From contig CM059584.1 of assembly GCA_030407085.1 (NCBI GenBank), forward strand, positions 62,139,501-62,203,500: 64,000 nt of DNA, read 5' to 3'. The notes below the pieces were generated by a model. The model was not told where the DNA came from and searched no databases. It saw nothing but the letters and a program-made list of their open reading frames with translations. This DNA comes from Trichopria drosophilae. Its lineage: Eukaryota > Arthropoda > Insecta > Hymenoptera > Diapriidae. Positions 1-11,280 of this stretch are shown here, in pieces. Made by a program: the position numbers and the translations under genes. Numbering within the stretch: position 1 is the stretch's first letter; every line of letters begins with the position of its first letter.

Positions 1-1149
1 TGTAGAGGAGGAAATTTCCTACAAAAAAGTCCCGGAGAGCCCTAGTCTAAAAAGTAAAACTTAGGCGGGAGAACGCCTCGAAGAAAGCATCGCAGTTTTG
101 CTGTCTCATCCTAAGCGTTTTCACAGTCTGAGACTGTGGGTTTCTTAGATTGATATCACGCGACACATCGTGGAGAACCAGCTCCGAAATCTTAGTACAG
201 TGCCGAAGGAATACCTACAGTTTCATCCTTTCACATTTCTCTCCGTGTAGCATCATCTACAAAAGATTTTCTGTTGGAAAAGAATTTGAAACAAAAAATT
301 TTTCAAAATGGGGTGCTGGGCGTATTTTGACCACCTGTAACTTTTTTCGCCCAACTACAAACGAAATTCGTTTCACTACATTCAACTAAAATTAAAACTC
401 TATCGAAATAGCATTTTACATTTTGAATGACTAAAAGTCGGGTGCCAGGCTCACAAAGCTGAGTACGCATCTTTTTTATATAAAGAAAAACTACAATAGT
501 CACTATCTTTAATGTTCATTCGTATGGTGGCTTAAATGCTATTTCATACAACAACTAAACACGTATAAATTATTCGAATTCACTGTCATACTTAAAATCG
601 TAACCACGCATGTAGGCTCTCCGATATAAATGACTCTCAAATAGTAGCCATTTGCCATACACGGAAAAAAATAGTACGTCGCTCCAGCCAGATTGCCCAG
701 CTAAAACAGCTTCCCACTGCCCAGCAGGTCGCGATGTAAGTCGCGAGTGAAGACGTAAAATGACAATTAAAATTCGAAATCCTTAAAATTTTTTTTTCTA
801 TAAATAGGTATACTTTTCTTATGTCTTTAAGAATATTTCTACATAATTTCTAGACGATGTGGTTATTTATATTATTTTTATATGATTTTTTTAAAGTCGT
901 TAATAGTGAAAAAATCACTACTTTTTTCATTTTAAGGCTTCCGTATTGATTACCGTGTTAGATACGACAAAAATGCACTGAACCTTTTTTGTAGAGCACA
1001 AAATTTCCTACAAAAAAGTCAGTGAGAGCCATAGTCTAATGTTAATAGATACGTCACGAATAAGATAACTATCTCTGTTCTAAAATTTCAATGATTTATT
1101 CAATAACTTCCGATGTTTTTCATGCCGTACAGAATCTGAAATACTTTCA
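1..1149. other. AT-rich noncoding DNA, probably intron of the 4E-T gene
   Basis: No convincing coding sequence is visible. An imperfect direct repeat of about 48 bp occurs at 1-48 and 991-1038, both containing TTTCCTACAAAAAAGTC followed by a GAGAGCC-AGTCTAA block. Because the exon at 2103 starts with a splice acceptor, this stretch is probably intronic, although upstream exons lie outside the window. Confidence 0.5.
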
Positions 1150-1400
1150 GAATCTGAAAGATCAGACCTTAATACGTCGGAAATGATGCACGAAGAATTT
1201 TTTTGAAGCTCATAACATTATTAGATAGAGCGCTGTAGTTTTCGTAGAAAATGTGTCCGTTTGGTCCTAAAAGGGTTAACCCACTAACGCCCAAAGGACA
1301 CTTTTTTGCTTGAATTTCAATCAAGCATTTATCAAAATCGAAGTTGAAAAAAATTGAATGGTACACATCCTGTTATGTTCACTCTTCAAGATTCTGAGAT
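1150..1400. repeat. Two piggyBac-type ends meeting at one TTAA
   Basis: At 1276-1279 a single TTAA is flanked on the right by CCCACTAACGCCC...GGACAC and on the left by the inverse of the same kind of end (GTGTCC...GGG). The right arm continues with a TTCAATTTCAAT / TTGAAAAAAATTGAA pattern matching the ends of the complete MITE at 61500-62817. TTAA next to CCCATTAACGCC-like ends is typical of piggyBac-type non-autonomous elements. No internal part is present on either side, so these are end fragments or two truncated copies back to back. Confidence 0.55.
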
Positions 1401-1429
1401 CACAATTGAGTTTCCGTCATCAGGAATTC

Positions 1430-1526
1430 CAAAACGGCGATAATGGGTCAGGCTGTAAAACAGCACTTAATGCTGTGCCTCGCCCCTTGAGCAATGTAAA
1501 TTAATGTATATTGTGACAATAAAGGC

Positions 1527-1562
<36 letters not shown>
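1430..1562 (+). mobile_element. 3' end of a non-LTR retrotransposon with (TTA)n tail
   Basis: A GC-richer block with a small hairpin (AAACAGCACT/AATGCTGTG) is followed by TGACAATAAAGGCG and a run of about eleven TTA units. An AATAAA-like signal followed by a simple 3-nt tail is characteristic of 3' ends of several insect non-LTR families. Only the tail region is present, with no reverse transcriptase upstream, as expected for a strongly 5'-truncated insertion. Confidence 0.5.
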
Positions 1563-1565
<3 letters not shown>

Positions 1566-2087
1566 CTTTAAACAAATTGCCAAAGATTTGGGAAATATAT
1601 TTTCTTTTCAATTTTTTTCGATCTATGTACGGATTCTGCTGAAACTACGTATAAAGGTGGTCGAAATATTTTAATTTTACGAAGAAGTTTTAGTTTTATA
1701 CCCCCCATCATTGTAACGACCTCAAAATCGCGTCCACGATGAAAATTTCTTTGAAATTTTCCTAATGGTCTAACTTAAAAACTGTGAGCTTATAAAAAAA
1801 ATTGCTAAAAATGAAAAGTTATTAGAATTCATTGAGTGGCTTCGAATGAGGCCAGTTTCAAATCCGAACCCATAAACAACAGAACACTTCACAATACTTA
1901 CTAGGAACCTTATATTTATTTATACTGTGTTCATTTAATGAATGTTTATTTACTGGTTCATTTATGTAAGAGATAACTCTGCTACTCGAGCAGCTTATTG
2001 GTTACTGTACTGGTTATATATAAATATTTTTAGTCGTAGTGTACCGACTTCCTTATGTGCAATAATGTTAGTTTGCTTTAATTCATA
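1563..2087. other. AT-rich noncoding DNA upstream of the 4E-T exon
   Basis: Nothing recognisable apart from AT-rich sequence leading into the polypyrimidine tract of the acceptor at 2102. Probably intron. Confidence 0.5.
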
Positions 2088-2102
2088 TTTTATTCCCTGC
2101 AG
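2088..2102 (+). promoter_or_regulatory. 3' splice acceptor of the terminal 4E-T exon
   Basis: A pyrimidine-rich stretch (TTTTATTCCCTGCAG) ends in AG directly before an open frame that runs without interruption to the stop codon. It defines the exon start; the ATG at 2117 is internal to the protein. Confidence 0.7.
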
Positions 2103-2356
2103 ATGGAGGACGAGCAATGCATTCTCAGCAAATTGGAATTGGTGTAGGCAGGCATACCTCTTCTGCAATTTCTGGTTTCTTGGGTGAAACAGGCGGAGAT
2201 CTATCGCCCACATCCAATCAACTTGCACGGTGGTTTAGTCCAGAACTCTTGGCTCAAGCCCGCGCCGGTAAACTACCGGAACTCGGTCCTACAAAAGTTT
2301 TATCATTGGAAGAATTAGAGAGGTTGCAACAAGCTTCAACTACGGTTCACAATTAA
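2103..2356 (+). CDS. 4E-T: Last coding exon of eIF4E transporter (4E-T / EIF4ENIF1-like)
   Basis: 4E-T is a nucleocytoplasmic shuttling protein that binds the cap-binding factor eIF4E and acts in P-bodies in translational repression and mRNA decay. This exon encodes only the conserved C-terminal tail. From the acceptor the frame reads through a Gly/Ser-rich linker to SPTSNQLARWFSPELL, then KLPELGP and KVLSLEELERLQ before the stop. This matches in order the C-terminal pattern of animal 4E-T (SP..LA+WF...L, LP..P, K.+S+.ELE), as I remember it. The frame is intact and is the only host-like coding sequence in the window. The eIF4E-binding YxxxxLΦ site and the other domains must lie on exons to the left. 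The family assignment is strong; the exact exon start rests on the splice site. Confidence 0.8.
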
Positions 2357-3430
2357 CTCAAGTGATGGAGAGTATTAAAGTAAATTGTATCGAAAAAATC
2401 TCGTAATTACCCTCCCGTTCAAGAATGAAACAAAGCAATTTTTCTTATTTCCTATTGGAAGGTCTGGTTAAAATCCTACGGTAAGAGAAAATGGCAAGTC
2501 AGGTAATCTATAGCATTATCATGTCGCGCATGATTTTGGAATTTAGATTACCACAGTAAGTCTGGAAAGAATACAAAATAAGAGCTTTCCTCATTCCATT
2601 TCTATGGGATCGGATTAATATTTTCGTTTTATCCGATGCTCTCAGAATTCGTAATTGTTTAAAAACGACGAATCAAAATCTCAGTAGTTTTCGTTTTTTC
2701 CTCAATAATGTTCATTTGTTCGGTAGAAGCGTTTTTTTTATTAATAGCACACATACAGAAATTACAAAACAAAGATGCGTGACTTAAGTTCGCTTCGCAC
2801 TTGTTCTTTAGCGTAAAGTATAGGCGGCCAAATAAAAGAAAATCGAGTTTTCGGAATATGTTCCTATTTCTAAACAAAAGAAAACGAGCAATTCTAAATG
2901 TCCTTTGAAGGAAACCTTATCTACTTCCGAAAATCCTAACATTACTCTTTAACCTAGCATTACTTTTTACCTCTTTATTTATTTATTTACTTCTTGTTAG
3001 TGAAAATGTGTTATGCGTTTCATTGTTTGGAAACAAGCGGCTACATATACAAAAACATGAAATTGTGTACAGTACTGAAGTGTAATAATAAGGTTTCATA
3101 TCTTACGATATTCTACGGTAATCGCCACAGTAACGCGGTGTTTAACATAATATATGTATTGTAGGTATACACGCATTTCAGGATATTTCTCATTTGCGTA
3201 TTAAAGAGCGATAAAATATTTTACGATTTGGTGCAATATTTTTAAAATAAGCTCAAAAAAGCAGTATTGATGGGCTTGAAGATTCTGAAGGACATCGTTC
3301 GAAGCCTGACATTTTGAATTTGTATACGCCTCTACTTTAGTTTTTTTCTGAAGTTACGAATATTTTGCATTTCTAAAACGATGCTATTCAGACTGTATTT
3401 TTTTATTCGAATATCTTACTACAATTCTGT
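2357..3430 (+). other. 3' UTR and downstream flank of 4E-T
   Basis: No further coding potential is visible on the + strand. The first canonical AATAAA I see after the stop codon is at 2831-2836, which would give a 3' UTR of about 480 nt. The remainder is AT-rich and featureless. Confidence 0.35.
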
Positions 3431-3439
3431 CTAACAAGG

Positions 3440-3795
3440 GGATAGTCTAGAGTGGTGTTCTCCAATTTTATCGAGAATTATTCCAAATGTAGTATTTAGT
3501 ATCCTTTTAATTGTCAGAAGGCCACTCGATGCGTTACGCAGTCGTTCTCGAGAAAATCGTGTTTGAAGTTATTATGCTTACTTCTTATATCCAATGAACG
3601 TCAAATAACTTCGAACCTGCTGTGGCTCAGGCGTTAGCGCGCTGGCTTCATGATCCAGGTTTTGGTGGTTTGAGTCTCGTTGAACGTTTTTTTTTCTTTA
3701 CTACACAGTTTGTTATAATCAATTTCAAAATTTTTTTCATTTTTAACATTTTTCCATTTTTAAAATTATATTTCGAAGAAAAACTATATTTCGAA
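3440..3795 (+). repeat. Dispersed repeat of about 350 bp with internal tRNA-like promoter (copy 1)
   Basis: The segment holds a tRNA-like part with an A-box-like TGGCTCAGGCGTTAGCGC at 3622-3639 and a B-box-like GGTTTGAGTCTCG at 3667-3679, followed by a T-rich body. A second copy lies inverted at 28745-29080. Similarity extends both downstream (CTTTACTACACAG / CATTTTTAACATTTTTCC blocks) and about 150-170 bp upstream of the tRNA part (GATGC..T.CGCAGTCGTT, CTTATATCC). It is best read as a SINE or SINE-like repeat whose tRNA portion sits in the middle rather than at the 5' end. Confidence 0.6.
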
Positions 3796-3999
3796 GAAAA
3801 ATTATGCTTCGTCTTGTTTCTATCGTTTTAATTTTTAATTACAATTATTGTTTTTTTTCTGACGAAGGGGCGGGGGGGGGGGGGGGAATGCAATAGGCAC
3901 CATAGGGGGTTAATAATTTTGGATAACCCTCCGTGACTCGGATTACCTGACCTTTGATCTTAACGGGAAGGTTTACCGACTAACACTCTAACCTCTCTT

Positions 4000-4225
4000 G
4001 CCCCTCCATGATCCACCTGAGCAGTCTGCAGCAGAAAATTGGCTCCGATATCCATCTCCTCCGTTACAGACTGCACCGGGATATTGTGCAACTGCAACCA
4101 CTCCTACCATCGGGTTAACGGGTACAGGATCTTGTGTGATCTTGGCAAACGAAGCGATCCCAGACGCACTGCTTTCTGCATTCGGCCTTTGTAGTTGTTA
4201 TTATTATTGTTATTGTTATTAATAC
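4000..4225 (+). mobile_element. Possible non-LTR 3' end with TTATTATTG-type tail
   Basis: A moderately GC-rich block ends in a microsatellite of TTA/TTG triplets at about 4195-4220, resembling a truncated non-LTR retrotransposon tail like the one at 1430-1562. No diagnostic protein motif is readable, so this is weak. Confidence 0.3.
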
Positions 4226-4676
4226 CGTTTATAATATTTATTATGTAAATTGTACTATGAAATTGTCGAAAATGATGAAGACTAGCCCACTTTTATATTG
4301 AAAATCGTTCCCCCAAAATGTGCGTCTCTTGTACAACCGTGCGACATATATTGTACCGACAAGTAAAGAATTTTATTTAAAAAATGCAAAATTGTTTGCA
4401 CCTTATCGAGCAAAATCGGAAAATCACATCTTGCGAAGTTTACTTCAAAATTTACTCCATCGTGCATCGTCAACTGTCATCTCCCGTGTTTAAAAACATG
4501 TTGCAACATACTTGGAGTACGTGACAACTATCCGATAAGACATACGTTTTTATTAATGTCAATGAGGTATACTTTCAACTCGAAGCTTTGAAAAAACCAT
4601 GTCACTATAAAATCTTCGCGTTCATCAAATGTGCACGAGTTTCAGAAATTTTTGTTTTGAGTTCTTTACGACAAAT
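4226..4676. other. AT-rich spacer
   Basis: No coding or repeat structure recognised. It borders the 86-bp direct repeat that flanks the Jockey-like element. Confidence 0.4.
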
Positions 4677-4762
4677 ATCGTTGTGGAAAATGTATTTGGG
4701 CTACTGATAAGTAAGCAGTAAATGCAGTTTATTTAACGAAGCAAGTTTTTTACTCCAATATT
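4677..4762. repeat. 86-bp direct repeat flanking the Jockey-like element (left copy)
   Basis: This sequence, with the core GGGCTACTGATAA and TTTATTTAACGAAGCAAG, recurs at 19159-19244 with only about five differences. The two copies lie directly outside the 3' tail and the 5' end of the minus-strand retrotransposon between them. They behave like a very long target-site duplication, though an older flanking repeat cannot be excluded. Confidence 0.6.
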
Positions 4763-5059
4763 TGTTGTTGTTGTTGTTTAACATCTGGGTTTATTTACAA
4801 TCTGTCTGATGGGACAATAAGTAATTTTTTTGAATGTACATAGTAACTTGTAGATACCTCCTCATTAGTCGACATCTTTCTTAAATACTAAGTCGCTAAC
4901 GAATTATTTATGAATACTGGAATTTTACACTAACAATTATTATTTAAATCTTATCACTCGATCATTTGGTTTAAACTGTTTTAGTCGACGCTTGTCTGTG
5001 CTTTCACTAAGTAAGTTCATTGCTAATTTGTTCGGATGTACACTTAACCTATTACTGTA

Positions 5060-7597
5060 CTTCTTGCTATAACTTTCAATTTTTTTCTTTCACCGATGAT
5101 ATTTGAAAGTCATGTTGGATGACATGATTTAGAACAAGCCAGAGAGCGCCTACTATAAGTCTTAATGTTTCCAACTGAAATCTCTGGACGATTTCAGTGT
5201 TAGAATTGCTAGCAGTGCCCCACATCTGTATGCCGTATATCCATACAGGCTTGAGGATTGTTTTGTATAATAGTATTTTGTTTTCGAGTGTGAGTTTTGG
5301 CTTACGTCCTATAAGCCAATACATTTTTTGTAGTTTTAACCCTAATTGTTTCCCCTTCGGCCAAATATGTGTTCTCAAAGTCAAACGACGATCCAGATGA
5401 ATTCCTGGGTATTTTACGTTATTCATTTGAGCCAATGTTTTGTTATTTAAAGTTACCGGTGGACAGGTATAATTTCTTGTTAACTTTGATCCTCCATGTT
5501 TTGGGCCAGGGTTGAAGATTATTTAGACCTTTTTGCAATCTTTCCGACGCGGTGGCTGGGGTTCTATGAGATGCGGGTATAGCTGTGTCATCTGCGAATG
5601 TTTCTGTAGTAAAGTTAATCGTTGTTGGTAAGTCTGCTGTGAATAGGAGGTAGAACATAGGCCCAAGAACATTGCCTTGTGGTACTCCTGAGTTTATCGG
5701 ATGCAATTCAGAGATCGTTTCATTTATTTTTACAAAAAATATCTATCGCTTAAATACGATTGTAGCAAATCATAGTAGTTGTGTGGAAGAAATTTTCTAA
5801 TCTTATAGAGCAGTCCAGTATACCACACTTAATCGAACGCTTGGGTTACCCCTAAAAACGCTGCTGAACAGTATTCATTATCTTGCATGCAACAGTTTAT
5901 TTCTCTCACCAATCTGTGCATCTGTTCGATTTTACCATGTTTTTCTCTGAACCGGAATTGATGTTTTGAAAATATATTTGACTCTTGTAAAAGTGGTCTG
6001 AGTCTTGTCATTAGTGCTTTTTCAAAAACTTTCGATAATATTGGAAGTAAGCTAATTGGTCGTAAGATGTTACTTCTGTTAACTTTTTACTTGGTTTAGG
6101 TAAGAGAATTATTTGTGCTGCTTTCCATAACCGTGGTATGTAGCTTAGTCTGAGCATTGCATTAAAAAGAATCACTATTATTCTCAGAACTTTTTTTTGG
6201 TAATTCTTGAAGGGTTTCCCATTTATCAAATCGAAGCCTGGCGATTATTCGGATTAATATGTTTTTGTATTACCTGTGTTATTTCATTAACTGTAACTTT
6301 CTCGATTTGAGGACTGATCTGAAGCGGATCTTTTAGGAATCGTTCGATTTCACCTTCATCTTTTTGACTTATTTCTGAAGAGTAAGGTACAAATACTTCG
6401 GCTAGATGTTCAGCAAAAGCTTTATCGACATCGCTTTTTGCCCAGTTTCCATCTGACGTTTTAATCGGGGGTATTGCCTGTTGTTGTTTGTTTATTTTCC
6501 TCATAGCTTTCCATAAGGAGTAGTCTGTGGCTTCCGTGGCAGTATGACTGTCCATGCATTTGTAGTGCTATGTTTTTTTCATTGTATAGTAGTTTTTTTA
6601 ATTCTTTTGTTGCCTTATCGAGTCCGTATTTGTCCATCGTGGAACATGTATTCTGCCATTGTTTCCTGATTTTCTTTTTTGTCGTATTTTTTATTTTTTA
6701 TTTTTTCTATAATATTTATTGCGTGGTATTGCCAATTTGGTCGTGTCGTTGTTTCCGGAGTAGATTTCCAAGCAGCTTATTGGATAATACTTGTAAATTT
6801 GTCACTGGCTTCTTCCAATTCTTCTACGGTCCTAAGAGATATTTGATAATTAAGGTCTTTATTTATTATTTCTCAAAATCGGTTCCAATTTTTTCTACGG
6901 TTGTTAAGAGTTAGCATCTCTTCTTTATTTATCACTGCAGTAGATATCGTTGTTATTATTAAGGAGTGGTCCGATGATAAATCAATGCATGACTCCATTT
7001 TACAATAATTATAGGCTATACCTTTTTCTACACAGAAATCGAAACAATCAGGAGTTTTTCTACGGTCTGTTGGCCACTTGATAGCTGTTGAAGATTATTA
7101 TTTAGCATGGCTTAGTACAGTTGTTACCCTTTAGGGTTTGGTGTTCTCAGTCTTGAGCCCTAATAAGGGTGTTTGGCATTATAGTCGCCACCGGCAAAGT
7201 TTTGGGCAATAGGCTAAAAAATAGAATAAAAGAATATCTCAAACCTCTCTTGTTTGATTGCATGCTTAGGAGGATAGTAGATTGCTGATATTGTAATTGG
7301 TCCGACCCAGTCTTCTACTTCTATACTAGTTGCTTGTAAATATTCTTTAGAATATTTAGTTAGTTCATGATGTTTAATTTTACTTTTTATTATGACAGTA
7401 CCGCCATGGGCAGTTCCATCTGGATGTTGTGTGGTATAAGTCGTATAATTTTCAATTTTCAGGTAACTGCGATTTGTAAAATGTGACTCTATTAACATAA
7501 TATCAATGTTTTTTTCTTGTAAAAATATTTTGAGCTCTTGCACATGCTGGCTCAAGTCGTTGGCATTCCAAACGTCGATAATTAGTAGCCTAGCCAT
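5060..7597 (-). pseudogene. Jockey-like ORF2: endonuclease and reverse transcriptase (decayed)
   Basis: The endonuclease start is at 7597: IDVWNANDLSQHVQEL, IDIMLIESHFTN and AHGGTVIIKSKI match the L..WNANGL / ..E+H.T / ..GGTA.II pattern of Jockey-type APE endonucleases. The reverse transcriptase follows in pieces at 6555-6226, 6229-6011, 6011-5829 and 5706-5443, including the finger region, GVPQGNVLGPMFY and the catalytic FADDTA. The thumb and C-terminal region (IWPKGKQLGLKL, LLYKTILKPVWIYGIQMWG) lies at 5435-5076. Several frameshifts and stops separate these blocks. The enzyme family performs target-primed reverse transcription; this copy cannot. Confidence 0.85.
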
Positions 7598-7619
7598 TAT
7601 GACATCTTTGCTAACATGG

Positions 7620-8362
7620 GCGCTAAAAGATTGAACATTGAGTCCACCCTTGCCAGTAACTGCATGATCATGTCTTCCAGTTTATTTGTATTCTGGTTAG
7701 GTGTTATAGATTCTTATGAATTTAATTGGCGACCTTGATGGTTCGCTTGATGATCTTGTTGATTTGCTTGGTGTTGTTGATGGTCTGTTTAGAGGTGTGA
7801 TCCTTTCACCCTCTGTGCGAACGTTATACCTGGCTGGATTTTATTCGTTTGATATTTTGTTGATCTAAGCATATTTGTTTGTTGAGTTCCTTCTACTTTT
7901 TTTGTTCCTCAATATCGGGAACATTTCGTTCCTCAGCGGTTTGAATACGATGCAGCCTTTCTAATTTGAAAGATGGTTTTCTCCGCAGTTAACACATATA
8001 ACTTCACTGCTTTTTGATTTCCTTGTGCAGCTTAAAGTTAGGTGATTTTCAGTATACTTGACACATTTCGGACTTTTATTGCAGTACGTTTTCGTATGTC
8101 CATACTGTTGACACCGCATACATTATGCGGTGGAATATCTCTCTTTTTGTAGGGCTGCTCAAATACTTCTTTAGAGTGCAATAAAAGATCTATTTGATAA
8201 ATTTCTTTGTTGTTTTTGTTGCTTTCTGATTATAAAAAAAAAAGAACGGTATTGTTTTTTAGTACTTTTTTTGAAGAATATTAGTAATTTTGAAAAGCTT
8301 TGATCTTTTTCCTCAAGTGCATCTTTAATATCTTGGAGGGGGCACTGACGGATGTAAGTTTC
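7620..8362 (-). pseudogene. Jockey-like ORF1 (Gag), C-terminal part with zinc knuckles
   Basis: On the minus strand the frame gives FEQPYKKRDIP, then cysteine-histidine motifs of the form C..CQ.YGHTK.YC, a second knuckle, and VICVNCGENH before ORF2. This arrangement of several CCHC knuckles is typical of Jockey ORF1 nucleic-acid-binding protein. Frameshifts are present. The upstream half of the same ORF lies at 18568-19032; the two were separated by the TTAA-bounded insertion at 8367-18563. Confidence 0.75.
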
Positions 8363-8927
8363 TTAACCGATTAAGTCCCAAATGTCGTCAATTTTCTATG
8401 AATTTTCTTTAATTTTTTTTATACTACAAGCACCAACAAAAATATCGATATACCATATCCGAGATAAAATTTCATGTTATAGCAGAATATGGCCACAGAA
8501 TTTGTCTAAAGTTAATGCTTAAATAGGAATAAACATTTCTTTGCAAAAAACCGCAGTATTTTCTACTGAAAACAAATTTTAGTTCTACAATTTTTATAAG
8601 AAACCAGTGGTATACGCATCCGATTCCATATAGAAAAGTGTTTTCGAGGCCTATACTTTAAAATGTATGTAATACAATTTTGAAAATAAAAGTGAACGTA
8701 TCCAAAATGACTGCACAGAGACGAACAAATTGTCAAAAATTCAGGAATTTTTTAATTGCAAATGATAGACTATTGGAAAAAATGTTGCTGAACAAAAAAT
8801 TCTTAGAATTGACCAAAGAATACGTGGAAATTTTTTTCTTAATTTTTTGATCATTTTTTACAATTTTCAAAATCTCAAAATTTTGAAGAATTGAAAAAAT
8901 CATGAAAAAATTCTAACAAAAATTATC

Positions 8928-9280
8928 GGCTTCGTGACTCAGGCGGTTAACGCACTGGGCTACGAAGTCGTAGGTCGTGAGTTCGATCCCCGTCTGGTGA
9001 ACAATTTTTCGATTTCGTTTTCAAGCCGCAGCTAGCTGTTGGTAAGACGAGCCACGTTGTTTGTGTTTAGGTTTCGAAAGTATTGTTTATCTGGCGGAAA
9101 TCGACTCATGACCGCTGCTATACTTGGTGTAGGTTTCTGCAAGTCCTACAATTCATACACAAATGTGAAGTATGGCACCATCTTCATAAGTCGATCTGCA
9201 GCACTCGCAAATCTTATGATTAATAAACATGGCAACATGTTAGTAAAAACGGCGATTCCGACCGTTAAAAAGTAATTAAA
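8928..9280 (+). repeat. tRNA-headed SINE-like insertion
   Basis: It starts with a tRNA-like head: A-box-like TGACTCAGGCGGTTAACGC near 8934-8952 and B-box GAGTTCGATCCCC at 8979-8991. An unrelated body of about 280 bp follows. Its AT-rich flanks match the piggyBac arm repeats. The cloverleaf is too poor for a functional tRNA. No second copy of the body is in the window. Confidence 0.5.
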
Positions 9281-9520
9281 AAAAAAGTTGCAATGGATTC
9301 GTTGATCAATTGCAAGAATCTTTTGTTCAGCAACATTTTTCCTAATGTCTGTAAAGTCCCAAATGTCGTCAATTTTCAATGAAATGTCCTGCATTGTTTT
9401 TTTTGCACTGCGAGTACCAAAAAAATTTCGATACACCATATCCGCCGTAAAATTTTATGTACTGTCTATCAATATGGGCATATGAATATGAATGTTACAC
9501 GGAAATAGACTTTTTTGCGC
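9276..9520. repeat. Inner piggyBac-type inverted repeat, left arm
   Basis: It contains GTCCCAAATGTCGTC, GCGAGTACC and ACCATATCCG in the same order as the outer left end at 8367. It pairs with an inverted arm at 11990-12215. The pairing continues outward into GATCAATTGCAAGAA and AACATTTTTCCTAATGTC, beyond the piggyBac-like end. Confidence 0.65.
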
Positions 9521-9639
9521 TATACAGGGTCGAACGTAAAGCTCTGGATATCACTGTTCTTCAAGACACTATCAACCCGTTTCGGGTGTGCTACTCATGA
9601 GGTAAATTCACGGTGAATTAACGTGGGCTGGGTACCATC

Positions 9640-10925
9640 ACTACACGTTAAAATTTCTACACGTTGACATCTCTACACGTTATTATTTGTACACCAGGAC
9701 ATCTCTACACGTTAATACTCCATATATGGATATCTCTAACGTGACATATGTGCACGTAGGCATCTATACACGTTAATAATTGTACACCTGGATATTTCTA
9801 CACGCTAATATACATATGGACATTTATACCACAATAGTTAATTCAAGCTTTACAAGAAAGTTTTGCCGCCGCCACCGCAATCAGCTAACCTTTTAGATTA
9901 ACCGAATTCAAAATGGCATATCAAAAATGGTTGGCGTCCTACTCGAAAATTGATCCTGATTGTCCACGAAACTAGGTACATGGAGTTTTTCTTTGATGCT
10001 GCTTATGAATATCAGAATTTAAAACTTCAAAATTGCAGGCACTGAATATTCCATTTAAGCAGTTCGATGTGTTTTAACTCAGATATGTAGGGGTTTATCT
10101 GGTCGGTTAGTATGAATGTCAGGACATGGATTGCGGAAATTGTTAATACGACGTAAGAATATCGATATTAACCGTTTAACGCCTGAATACAAAAAAATTT
10201 AACGTTAAGTTTGATAGACATTTTGACTCCCTTTTAACGCCATCTCCGTTTATCAACATACTCTTTTCTACGACACTAGTGATACCCCTTTTCACGACAT
10301 ACCAGCGATTCCCGTCATCCCTACCACGCCTAAACGCTTCCTCGCACCAGGCGGCGTATGTATACGAACATAGCCCGTGAAACAACCGCATTGGTCGAGT
10401 GACGTGTGACGTCACATTAGCATGCTTGTCGATGGGTTGCAGTTGGGAACGCACTTTTCTAGCTGACATGTCGACAAACGGGAGATTGAGGGGAGGTGAA
10501 AACATTTTTGGAATTGACGTTTCTTATTGCGCGAACCCCGCTCTTTCGAATGGTGGATGGTAAAATACTGTACATGTTAAAATAAACGAATCACAGGCCG
10601 TTTTTCAACAAAAATTATGAATTTTTATGTAGGCGTTAAAGGCTTAATAACGATATTCTGACGCCGTATTAACAATTTTCGCCATCCATGTTAAGGTTCA
10701 GGTTAATCGAAAAGGTTAGCTGATTGTGGCGGCGTAAAGACTTTCTTGTAATGCTTGAATTGACTATTGTGGTGTAGAGATGTCCATATGTACATATGCA
10801 TATTAGCGTGTAGAAATGTCCAGGTGTACAATTATTAACGTGTAGAGATGCCTACGTGCACATATGTCGTGTGTGGAGATATTCACATATAGAGTATTAA
10901 CGTGCAGAGATGGTACCCAACCGTA
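9640..10925. mobile_element. Fold-back element with ACACGTTAA-type subterminal repeats
   Basis: Both ends read GGGTACCATC inward (right copy inverted). Each is followed by about 200 bp built from short degenerate repeats with cores CTACACGTTAA and GTACAC. Both arms then share the TCAGCTAACCTTTT / AAAGGTTAGCTGA block and an inner block (AATTGTTAATACG). The left arm carries about 215 bp extra at roughly 9905-10115. The centre is occupied by the TTAA MITE at 10172-10643. There is no transposase; the superfamily is not recognised. Confidence 0.6.
10172..10643. mobile_element. TTAA MITE (piggyBac-type) inside the fold-back element
   Basis: TTAA at 10168-10171 and 10644-10647 bracket ends reading CCGTTTAACGCC and, inverted, GCCTTTAACGCC, close to the CCCATTAACGCC ends of the MITE at 61500. 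The 472-bp interior has an open minus-strand frame (10176-10505) without recognisable motifs, so I treat it as noncoding. It sits at the centre of the surrounding palindrome. Confidence 0.55.
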
Positions 10926-11280
10926 ACGCGACCGATATTATAGGCGCGTAGTGGCACCGAGTCGTCGGAAATGCTGGACGACTATTTCGGGCGAGCTACG
11001 CGGCTGAAACTTGCTTATAAGAGGGTCGACGAGAAGGCCCGATTTTTTAATATTCTTAATAATTTTGAATTCTATAGTCGTTTCACGGGTAGAAATAGTA
11101 CATACATGTTGATTTTTTCCCTCTCTCAACAGTTCTTCTGATAGAGGTTGAAAGGAAATAATTTTTATCTGCTCATTTGAATTTTTGATCGTTCTGTATA
11201 TAAATATGTCGAATGTAGCGAAAAAAGGAAATTATCAAAAATAAGATCAGATTTATGTATTGAGTAAGATGAAAATTCTT

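Noticed and set aside
8928..9001. Functional tRNA gene
   Set aside because: A and B boxes are good but stems do not pair properly and it is fused to a repeat body.
9039..9439. Small frames around 9039-9439 as host genes
   Set aside because: They overlap the SINE-like unit and piggyBac-type arm; no protein motif.
10176..10505. 109-codon minus-strand frame as a gene
   Set aside because: Lies entirely within a TTAA MITE and shows no recognisable motif; chance frame more likely.
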